From SIG578 sp045543635 (GTDB lineage: Bacteria > Bacillota > Clostridia > Oscillospirales > Ruminococcaceae), in the NCBI GenBank assembly GCA_045543635.1, contig JAZQMT010000019.1, positions 1 through 8,457 on the forward strand: a stretch of 8,457 bases of DNA, given 5' to 3'. The notes beneath the pieces were generated by a model that was given only the letters and a program-made list of their open reading frames with translations, searched no databases and was not told the DNA's origin. Both the position numbers and the translations under genes were made by a program. Of this stretch, positions 1 to 5,423 are shown piece by piece; position 1 is the stretch's first letter, and each line of letters opens with the position of its first letter.

Positions 1-39
1 GCTATGACTACAATTTGTTCCGCCTTTCGGTCTTCCCAT
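1..39 (-). CDS. N-terminus of a gene leaving the window; possibly IS3-type transposase OrfA
   Basis: Only the first 13 codons are present, reading MGRPKGGTNCSHS and then leaving the left edge. The start is well supported: an AAGGAG ribosome binding site (49-54) lies nine bases before the ATG. The opening MxRPKGGTN, rich in basic residues, resembles from memory the start of helix-turn-helix OrfA proteins of IS3-family elements in Clostridia. Thirteen residues cannot prove that. If correct, the left edge enters an insertion sequence whose end lies between here and the neighbouring operon. It could equally be another small DNA-binding protein. A gene start here is fairly likely; the transposase assignment is tentative. 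Confidence 0.5.
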   Translation of the reverse strand, partial: MGRPKGGTNCSHS

Positions 40-70
40 TATTTTCAACTCCTTTTCTTTATTTTAACAT

Positions 71-110
71 AAAAAATGATGGCAGACACTTTTTTGTGTC
101 TACCATCATT
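71..110 (-). terminator. Rho-independent terminator-like hairpin, minus strand
   Basis: A 15-pair stem (75-89 with 96-110) closes a six-base loop. On the minus strand it is followed by a run of U (from the A run at 71-76). The single irregular pair (83 with 102) is a G-U wobble in minus-strand RNA but a C-A mismatch in plus-strand RNA, so the structure fits minus-strand transcription better. It lies downstream of the proBAC operon's last gene and before the next minus-strand gene, where a terminator is expected. The stem is only moderately GC-rich. It could alternatively be part of an insertion-sequence end that blocks read-in. Confidence 0.6.
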
Positions 111-136
111 ATACCACTTCACGCAGACAATGTCTG
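108..136 (-). promoter_or_regulatory. Candidate promoter for the gene at the left edge
   Basis: On the minus strand a perfect TATAAT (108-113) has CAGACA (131-136, four of six matches to TTGACA) exactly 17 bases upstream. Transcription would start near 101 and read into the gene starting at 39. The predicted start lies inside the hairpin 75-110, so only transcripts from upstream would form the whole stem; this could terminate read-through while sparing the promoter. An alternative extended -10 (TG-T-TAAAAT, the hexamer at 61-66) lies closer to the gene. Confidence 0.35.
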
Positions 137-138
137 CG
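122..138. repeat. Short perfect palindrome
   Basis: The sequence CGCAGACA-A-TGTCTGCG is an 8-base perfect inverted repeat with one central base. It sits between the stop codon of the preceding gene and the hairpin at 75-110, and shares the GTCTGC/GCAGAC core with that hairpin. It could be a second part of the terminator region, an operator over the -35 of the candidate promoter, or a target or end feature of the suspected insertion sequence. The sequence does not decide between these. Confidence 0.45.
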
Positions 139-149
139 GCTTGCTTTTT

Positions 150-1013
150 TTATTCTGCCTTTAGCCCTGTAAGCTTTTCAAAAATCGGCAGTTCATAACA
201 AGGAAAGTAAATTCCCCAAATTTCTCCATTATGTTCGAGTTCTAAAATATGGTATGGTTTAAACGATACATTCGCATCGTCATCAAGATTAATTTTATAA
301 GCTTTATACTCTCCTTTATTATGAGGCGTATCTTTATACCACATAGGAACTATGATGGTCTTTTTAACAGTACGGATAGCACGCAACTCTGAAAGCGAAA
401 ATGCATATTTTCCTTCCCTATCAGCTATAAAAAGAATGTTATCCTCAACAAACACTCTGTTTACAAGGTTATCATAGGGGGTTATACTGAAATCAGTTTC
501 TTTAACAACCGGCTCGCCGTTTTTTAATTTATAGGAAAAAGACAAAATATCAACCTCGGGAGCATTAGCAGGAACACCAAGCTCGGCATAGATATTTTTT
601 GCAATGGTATCCAGTTGGGAGGAGACATGTTCACTTTCATTGCTTTCAAGGACATCATTTACTTTTCTTTTTGCAAAAATACTCATTACTGCAAATACCG
701 CTATAAATGCAAGAGACAACCAGAGCAACCAAGGCAGCTTTGCATACACATCAAGAAATCCTATATCATCTTCTTCGCTTGCAAAGCTGATCATACCCAG
801 TATTCCGGAGCTCCCAAGCATAACACAAACGATCATTAGAATTGTATACCACATGGGCGTTGTTGCTTTATTAAGCAGCTCAACCGAATTCATTGAAGCC
901 TGTTCCAGCGCCTGCAATTGTGCCTGCGAAGTTTTTGCCACTAAAAACTCTTCTCCGTTAAATTGTTCATTATTTTTATCCTGGGTAATGTTAATTCCTA
1001 AAAACGGTTTCAT
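150..1013 (-). CDS. Hypothetical two-TM membrane protein, last gene of the proline operon
   Basis: I do not recognise this 287-residue protein. The ATG at 1013 is preferred over an upstream in-frame start at 1070 because AGGAG lies eight bases before it and the longer version would overlap proC. Residues 1-50 are hydrophilic. Two hydrophobic segments (about 54-77 and 93-114) are separated by a short acidic loop (EEDD, 80-83). The remaining ~170 residues are soluble, with alternating hydrophobic strands such as ILFIADREGKYAFSL followed by a helix-like stretch, which loosely recalls bacterial PH-like domains. That is a guess from pattern only. If it is a helical hairpin, both ends lie on the same side, probably the cytosol. 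It starts 16 bases after proC with no terminator between, so co-transcription is likely. It looks more AT-rich than its neighbours. No link to proline metabolism is visible in the protein itself. Confidence 0.8.
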   Translation of the reverse strand: MKPFLGINITQDKNNEQFNGEEFLVAKTSQAQLQALEQASMNSVELLNKATTPMWYTILMIVCVMLGSSGILGMISFASEEDDIGFLDVYAKLPWLLWLSLAFIAVFAVMSIFAKRKVNDVLESNESEHVSSQLDTIAKNIYAELGVPANAPEVDILSFSYKLKNGEPVVKETDFSITPYDNLVNRVFVEDNILFIADREGKYAFSLSELRAIRTVKKTIIVPMWYKDTPHNKGEYKAYKINLDDDANVSFKPYHILELEHNGEIWGIYFPCYELPIFEKLTGLKAE

Positions 1014-1029
1014 AAAATGCGCTCCTATT

Positions 1030-1824
1030 TTAAAGCTTCTTGGATTTTTCAAAGGCGGCAGAGACCGCATTCATCACAGCGGCACGCACTCCCCCTTCTT
1101 CCATAGCGCGCACTCCCTCAATAGTGGTGCCACCGGGGCTGCAAACATCATCTTTGAGCTGTTCGGGGTGTGTGCCCGATCTTATGGCTAGTGTTGCAGC
1201 TCCGAGAACTGTTTGCTCGGCGTAAGCTAATGCTTTATCGCGGGGCAAGCCGCACTGTACTCCGCCATCTGCCATCGCCTGCATAAAGAGATAAACAAAG
1301 GCAGGGCCGCAACCCGAGACTGCACTTGCAGCGTCAATAAGCTTTTCATCAATTTTATCAAGTTTGCCTGCGCAGGAGAGCATACAGCAAAATTCATTGA
1401 GCTCCTCCTCTGAAACAAGCTGATTTGCTGTGTAAAGAATCATTCCCTCACCCACTGCCGCAGGGGTATTGGGCATGATACGGATAACAGGCAGGTTGCC
1501 GAACATGCTTTCTATTCTCTCAATGCAAATGCCCGCCGCCATAGAAACAAGAATGACCTTATCTTTGCGCTCACAAAGAGCATCCTTTAACTCGTTTGCA
1601 ACTTTTTCCATAACCTGCGGTTTTACACCGAGAAACACATATTTACAGCCTTTTGAAACTTCCAAAGAGGATGCGTATTCGCAGCTGCTCTCGTTTGCCA
1701 GTGCCTGTGCCTTTTCAATTTGGGCATCCGATAATACAACATTTTCGCCGCCAACCTTTTTTATAACGGCAGAAGCGAGTGCTCCGCCCATTTTGCCCGT
1801 TCCGACAAAGCCTACAAGTTTCAT
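1030..1824 (-). CDS. proC: Pyrroline-5-carboxylate reductase
   Basis: This enzyme carries out the last step of proline synthesis: NAD(P)H-dependent reduction of 1-pyrroline-5-carboxylate to L-proline in the cytosol. The 264-residue length is normal for the family. The N-terminal Rossmann motif is GTGKMGG (residues 8-14). GVKPQ (66-70) and MPNTPA (117-122) are family motifs of the dinucleotide-binding half. The C-terminal dimerisation and substrate half carries SGCGPAFVY (170-178) and the long P5CR signature from SPGGTT (229-234) to about residue 254. The start is supported by GGAAG eight bases before the ATG, and the TAA stop of proA runs directly into that ribosome binding site, suggesting translational coupling. 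It is the third gene of proB-proA-proC. No defect is visible. Confidence 0.96.
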   Translation of the reverse strand: MKLVGFVGTGKMGGALASAVIKKVGGENVVLSDAQIEKAQALANESSCEYASSLEVSKGCKYVFLGVKPQVMEKVANELKDALCERKDKVILVSMAAGICIERIESMFGNLPVIRIMPNTPAAVGEGMILYTANQLVSEEELNEFCCMLSCAGKLDKIDEKLIDAASAVSGCGPAFVYLFMQAMADGGVQCGLPRDKALAYAEQTVLGAATLAIRSGTHPEQLKDDVCSPGGTTIEGVRAMEEGGVRAAVMNAVSAAFEKSKKL

Positions 1825-1837
1825 ATTCTACACTTCC

Positions 1838-3097
1838 TTATCTGATATGACCGTTTCCTTCAATAACATATTTATAGGTAGTAAGTTCTTCTATGCCCAT
1901 AGGACCTCTTGCATGAAGCTTTTGAGTGGAAATTCCCATTTCACAGCCCAGACCAAATTCGCCGCCATCAGTAAAGCGTGTAGAAGCATTGATATAAACA
2001 GCTGAACTATCCACCTGCTGTGAAAACAGCTTTTGTGCCTCTTTATCCGTTGAAATGATAGCTTCACTATGTCCTGTTGAATGTAGTGCAATATGCTCTA
2101 TTGCCTCCTGCACATTCTTCACAACTTTAACTGCAAGAATATAATCTAAAAACTCGGTGTCAAAATCATCCTCCCCAGCGGGTATTCCCTCAATTATTTG
2201 AGCTGCTTTTTCGCACAAGCGAAGCTCAACAGGAATTTTACCTTCGGCAATTCTATCCTTAACAAGCCGCTTTTGGAGAAGGGGGAGAAACTCTTTTGCA
2301 ACATCAGCATGAACCAGACAAACCTCCGCAGCGTTACAAACAGAAGGACGGGAGGTTTTGGCATTATCAATAATTTGAACCGCCATTTCGATATTGGGGG
2401 TATTATCAACATAAATATGGCAAATTCCCGTTCCTGTTTGAATACAAGGCACGGTGGCATTTTTAACACAGGCATCAATAAGCCCTTTTCCGCCGCGGGG
2501 AATAAGAATATCCACATATCCGTTTGCTGTCATAAGCTCATTTGCACTGTCACGCGAGGTGTCCTGAATAAGATTTACAAGGTTTTGAGGAAGCCCCTCT
2601 TTTTTAAGAGCGCCGCGTAGTGCCGAAACAATGGCATTTGCAGAACGGAATGCCTCTTTTCCGCCGCGCAAAACACTTACATTTCCGCTTTTTAAGCAAA
2701 TAGCAGGGACATCAGAAGTAACATTGGGGCGGGTTTCGTAGATAATAGCCACAACACCCACAGGCGCAGAAACCCTCTTTATAACAAGCCCATCCTCGCG
2801 GGTGGTTTGTTTTAAAACCTTTCCGACAGGGTCCGGCAACAGCGCAACCTTACGCATAGAGGCTGCCATATCGGTGATGCGCTGCTCTGTAAGGCGCAAA
2901 CGGTCAAGCATGACCTCTGAAATCTTGCCCTTGGCATTTTCAAGATCTATTTCATTTTCTTTTAATATTTCGGCTGCATTTTCCTCAAGTGCATCTGCCA
3001 TGGCAAGAACTGCGTTTGTTTTATCACTTTCGGTAAGGCTGCTGAGGATTTTTTTTGCAGCTTTTGCATTTTCTAAAATTTCTTTTGTTGTAAGCAT
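1838..3097 (-). CDS. proA: Glutamate-5-semialdehyde dehydrogenase (gamma-glutamyl phosphate reductase)
   Basis: This enzyme reduces L-glutamyl 5-phosphate to glutamate 5-semialdehyde with NADPH, the second step of proline synthesis. The 419 residues match the family's usual ~415. It is an aldehyde-dehydrogenase-fold protein: YETRPNVTSD (120-129) and LRGGKEA (143-149) belong to the cofactor-binding part. SVCNAAE (252-258) holds the catalytic cysteine, Cys254. The C-terminus has NASTRFTDGGEFGLG and the HARGPMG stretch typical of ProA. The ATG at 3097 gives a four-base gap after the proB stop. An in-frame TTG at 3118 would add seven residues and overlap proB; it is less likely. The ribosome binding site (AAAGAAG) is weak, consistent with coupling to proB translation. 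Confidence 0.96.
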   Translation of the reverse strand: MLTTKEILENAKAAKKILSSLTESDKTNAVLAMADALEENAAEILKENEIDLENAKGKISEVMLDRLRLTEQRITDMAASMRKVALLPDPVGKVLKQTTREDGLVIKRVSAPVGVVAIIYETRPNVTSDVPAICLKSGNVSVLRGGKEAFRSANAIVSALRGALKKEGLPQNLVNLIQDTSRDSANELMTANGYVDILIPRGGKGLIDACVKNATVPCIQTGTGICHIYVDNTPNIEMAVQIIDNAKTSRPSVCNAAEVCLVHADVAKEFLPLLQKRLVKDRIAEGKIPVELRLCEKAAQIIEGIPAGEDDFDTEFLDYILAVKVVKNVQEAIEHIALHSTGHSEAIISTDKEAQKLFSQQVDSSAVYINASTRFTDGGEFGLGCEMGISTQKLHARGPMGIEELTTYKYVIEGNGHIR

Positions 3098-3101
3098 AAA
3101 T

Positions 3102-3869
3102 TCACTTCTTTCCCACAAAGAGAGTGCCGACAGGCTCTCCTTTTATAATTTCATAAAGACACATCGGATTTTCACCGTTTGCGATGACCATATCAATGCC
3201 TGCCTGCGTTGCAATTTGAGCAGCATGCAGCTTGGTTTTCATTCCGCCGGTTCCCAACTCACTGCCTTTTCCCTCGCCAAGAGCCATGATCTCATCGGTA
3301 AGCTCCTCAACGCGAGACAACAGGGTTGCATTTTCATCTTTCCGAGGATCAGCCGTGTAAAGCCCATCAATATCCGAAAGGAGCACAAGCATATCTGCCT
3401 TTGCACTGACCGAAACGATAGCTCCGAGAGTATCATTATCTCCGATGACAATTTCATCGGTTGCAACAGTATCATTCTCGTTTATAATAGGCAACGCATC
3501 CAGCTCTAAAAGGCGCGCCAATGTATTTTCGAAATTGGCGTGACGATGCTCATTTTTAAGATCATCGCCCGTAACCAAAACCTGCGCAGTGGTATGATTA
3601 TACTTTGAAAAAAGCCTATCGTATGTATACATGAGCTCGCACTGTCCAATAGCGGCGCAAGCCTGCTTTGTCGGAATATCGGAGGGGCGTTTTTTGATAT
3701 TGATCTTGCCCATTCCCATTCCGATTGCACCTGAAGAAACTAAAATAACCTCGTGCCCGATATTCTTAAGGTCACTAATCACCTTGCACAGTTCCTCAAC
3801 CAAAAAAATATTCATTCTACCCGTTTTATGAGCGAGGGTTGATGTTCCGACTTTAATTACGATACGCAT
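3102..3869 (-). CDS. proB: Glutamate 5-kinase, short form without PUA domain
   Basis: This enzyme phosphorylates L-glutamate at the gamma-carboxyl with ATP, the committed and usually proline-inhibited step of proline synthesis. It has an amino-acid-kinase fold: KVGTSTL (6-12) for phosphate binding, LVSSGAIGMG for the glycine-rich loop, the NENDTV substrate motif, GDNDTL, LSDIDGLYTADP and GTGGMKTKL for nucleotide binding. At 255 residues it ends right after the kinase domain and lacks the C-terminal PUA domain of the ~367-residue E. coli type; short forms are known in Bacillota. The ATG at 3869 is chosen because GGTGA lies at a good distance upstream. A GTG nine bases earlier (3878) is the alternative but has poorer upstream sequence. 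It is the first gene of the operon. Confidence 0.96.
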   Translation of the reverse strand: MRIVIKVGTSTLAHKTGRMNIFLVEELCKVISDLKNIGHEVILVSSGAIGMGMGKINIKKRPSDIPTKQACAAIGQCELMYTYDRLFSKYNHTTAQVLVTGDDLKNEHRHANFENTLARLLELDALPIINENDTVATDEIVIGDNDTLGAIVSVSAKADMLVLLSDIDGLYTADPRKDENATLLSRVEELTDEIMALGEGKGSELGTGGMKTKLHAAQIATQAGIDMVIANGENPMCLYEIIKGEPVGTLFVGKK

Positions 3870-3899
3870 ACTTTTCACCGTTTTTCTTAATTTTTCTAT

Positions 3900-3928
3900 A
3901 TTATACTAAATTCAACCGAAATTTGCAA
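3900..3928 (-). promoter_or_regulatory. Promoter of the proBAC operon
   Basis: On the minus strand TTGCAA (-35, 3923-3928) and TATAAT (-10, 3900-3905) are separated by exactly 17 bases. Transcription would begin near 3893, giving a leader of about 24 bases before the proB ATG. Such a leader is far too short for a T-box or other riboswitch, so any control should act at the DNA level or on the enzyme. Confidence 0.65.
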
Positions 3929-3997
3929 TATTGTCAATGCATTTTCCCTAAATAGAAATTAGAATTTTTAAAAACTTTTAAGCTTTTAGGTTGAATT
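3909..3997. repeat. Separated 9-base inverted repeat in the divergent intergenic region
   Basis: AATTCAACC (3909-3917) and its exact reverse complement GGTTGAATT (3989-3997) lie 71 bases apart in the 179-base AT-rich gap between proB and the divergent cassette. The left copy falls inside the spacer of the proBAC promoter. The right copy lies about 50 bases before the start of the plus-strand genes. The pair could be two half-sites for a regulator controlling both directions, but in AT-rich DNA a 9-base match can also occur by chance. Apart from this and the proBAC promoter I see nothing firm in the gap; for the plus strand only weak -35/-10 candidates exist (TTGTCA at 3931-3936 with TAGAAA 16 bases on). 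Confidence 0.35.
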
Positions 3998-4048
3998 AAA
4001 GTTTGCCATTTATCATAGAAACATAAAAGCGAAAGGGAGGAAACTGTG

Positions 4049-4771
4049 ATGCAGGATATTTTTATTTTTCAACGCTTTGAAAAGAAATACCGCATAAACG
4101 AGCAAATGCAGCAAAAGCTGCTTTCACTCATTGCTGACAGGCTTTGTGCCGATACCCACGGCAAAAGCACCGTTTGCAGCATTTATTTAGACACACCCGA
4201 CCATCTGCTTATCCGCAACTCTATAGACGCCAAAGCCTACAAGGAAAAGCTGCGACTGCGCAGCTACGGAACCCCCGCCATAGATACCCGCGTTTTTTTC
4301 GAAATAAAAAAGAAGCTTAACGGCATTGTCTACAAAAGGCGGATTTCGCTGCCGCTTTGTGACGCAGAGCTTTATATCCAAAGCGGGAAAAAGCCGTTTG
4401 ACTCCCAAATCATGCGTGAAATACACTATGCTATGGAGCTTTACAAATTCCCAAAACCTTCAATGATGATAGCATACGAGCGGGAGGCTTATTTTGGTAA
4501 GGCGGAAAGAGACCTGCGCATTACCTTTGACAGCGCCATTCGCTACCGCGACACCGACCTGCTGCTTGAAAAAGGTACAGCAGGCACGCAGATACTCCCC
4601 GCAGGCGAAATGATAATGGAAATTAAGACCGGCGGCGCGATGCCGCTCTGGCTCTCTCATGCGCTTAATGCGCTTTGCATTTATCCTTCGTCTTTTTCTA
4701 AATATGGCACAGCATATAGACAAACATTATCTGCAAATAAAGGAGAACTTAAAAATGTCTGTAATTTTTAA
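4049..4771 (+). CDS. VTC-domain polyphosphate polymerase-like protein
   Basis: This 240-residue protein is essentially one VTC domain, the triphosphate-tunnel fold that in yeast Vtc4 makes polyphosphate from ATP. Visible parts in order: FEKKY (10-14), SIYLDT (44-49), KLRLRSYG (67-74), FFEIKKK (83-89) with VYKRR (94-98), AYERE (142-146), RITFD (157-161), MEIKTGG (190-196) and SFSKYGTAY (215-223). By analogy with Vtc4, Arg69/Arg71, a lysine at 87-89, Arg145, Glu191 and Lys218 would line the tunnel, so all key charges appear kept. No signal peptide or membrane segment is present, so it acts in the cytosol or at the inner face of the membrane. An ATG start eight bases after GGGAGG (4035-4040) is preferred; GTG at 4046 would be too close. 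Its end overlaps the next gene by 17 bases. Bacterial VTC proteins commonly neighbour DUF4956 proteins, as here. Polymerase activity is inferred. Confidence 0.9.
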   Translation: MQDIFIFQRFEKKYRINEQMQQKLLSLIADRLCADTHGKSTVCSIYLDTPDHLLIRNSIDAKAYKEKLRLRSYGTPAIDTRVFFEIKKKLNGIVYKRRISLPLCDAELYIQSGKKPFDSQIMREIHYAMELYKFPKPSMMIAYEREAYFGKAERDLRITFDSAIRYRDTDLLLEKGTAGTQILPAGEMIMEIKTGGAMPLWLSHALNALCIYPSSFSKYGTAYRQTLSANKGELKNVCNF

Positions 4772-5423
4772 TTCTATATTAAACGGAACTGTTACTATCG
4801 AAACCTATCTTATCTGTCTTTTGGGCAGCCTTATTTGCGGCGTCATTACCGCATGCGCCTCAGCATATCGCTCAAGCGTTTCAAAAAGCTTTCTTGTTTC
4901 TCTCATACTGCTCCCTGCCATTGTTGAAACAGTTATCACAATGGTAAACGGCAATGTCGGAACCGGTGTTGCCGTTATGGGAGCCTTCTCCCTTGTTCGT
5001 TTCCGCTCGGTTGCGGGCAGAGCGCGGGACATCGCTTCTATTTTCCTTGCCATGACAGCAGGCCTTGCCTGCGCGGCAGGATACATCGGTATTGCCGTTT
5101 TGTTCACGATTTTCGTTTGCGGCGTTATCATAATTACCTCGCATATTCCCATGGGTGACGAAAAAACCATGGATCTGCGCATCACTGTGCCTGAAACCCT
5201 TAATTTTTCGGGAGAATTTGAGGATATTTTTAAAGAGTATACTAAAAGACACCGTTTGATTAAAACAAAGACCACCAACATGGGCAGTCTTTACAAATTA
5301 AGCTACAAGATAGAGCTTAAAGACAAGGCGCAGATGCAGGCTTTTATTGACTCGCTTCGCTGCCGCAACGGAAATTTGGAAATCTCAATTTCCGAGTCTA
5401 CGGAAGGAAGTGATGTTCTGTGA
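4755..5423 (+). CDS. DUF4956 family multi-pass membrane protein
   Basis: This 222-residue membrane protein has hydrophobic segments at about 14-35, 45-65, 68-80, 94-108 and 110-128, then a soluble C-terminal domain (about 135-222) rich in charged residues that could fold like an ACT domain. The family hallmark is the central stretch GAFSLVRFR (76-84) followed by ARDIASIFLAMTAGLA, seen in DUF4956 proteins and reminiscent of MgtC/SapB. The biochemical function of the family is unknown. A role as membrane partner of the adjacent VTC protein, perhaps in polymer translocation or sensing, is inference from the gene pairing. The ATG at 4755 has AGGAG nine bases upstream (4741-4745). An open frame extends back to 4659 but lies inside the VTC gene and is not used. 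The stop overlaps the next gene's GTG start by four bases. Confidence 0.88.
   Translation: MSVIFNSILNGTVTIETYLICLLGSLICGVITACASAYRSSVSKSFLVSLILLPAIVETVITMVNGNVGTGVAVMGAFSLVRFRSVAGRARDIASIFLAMTAGLACAAGYIGIAVLFTIFVCGVIIITSHIPMGDEKTMDLRITVPETLNFSGEFEDIFKEYTKRHRLIKTKTTNMGSLYKLSYKIELKDKAQMQAFIDSLRCRNGNLEISISESTEGSDVL

Noticed and set aside
604..1191. Plus-strand open frame of about 195 codons opposite the two-TM gene and proC
   Set aside because: It is antisense to a clear gene pair and its translation shows no family motif; it is an out-of-frame shadow.
2802..3509. Plus-strand open frame of about 235 codons opposite proA/proB
   Set aside because: It crosses two well-identified genes on the other strand and has a biased, Ser/Phe-rich composition typical of antisense frames.
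3932..3937. Perfect TTGACA on the minus strand upstream of proB
   Set aside because: It lies 26 bases from the TATAAT, too far for a sigma-A promoter, and no good -10 is found at 16-18 bases. TTGCAA at 3923-3928 has the right spacing.
3870..4048. T-box riboswitch before proB
   Set aside because: No room: the predicted leader is about 24 bases and no T-box-like sequence or antiterminator hairpin is seen.
4659..4754. Upstream extension of the DUF4956 reading frame by 32 residues
   Set aside because: It lies wholly inside the VTC gene, has no ribosome binding site, and the family start with a good AGGAG fits at 4755.
4805..5281. Minus-strand open frame inside the DUF4956 gene
   Set aside because: The opposite frame has a recognised family motif and a good start; this one has neither.
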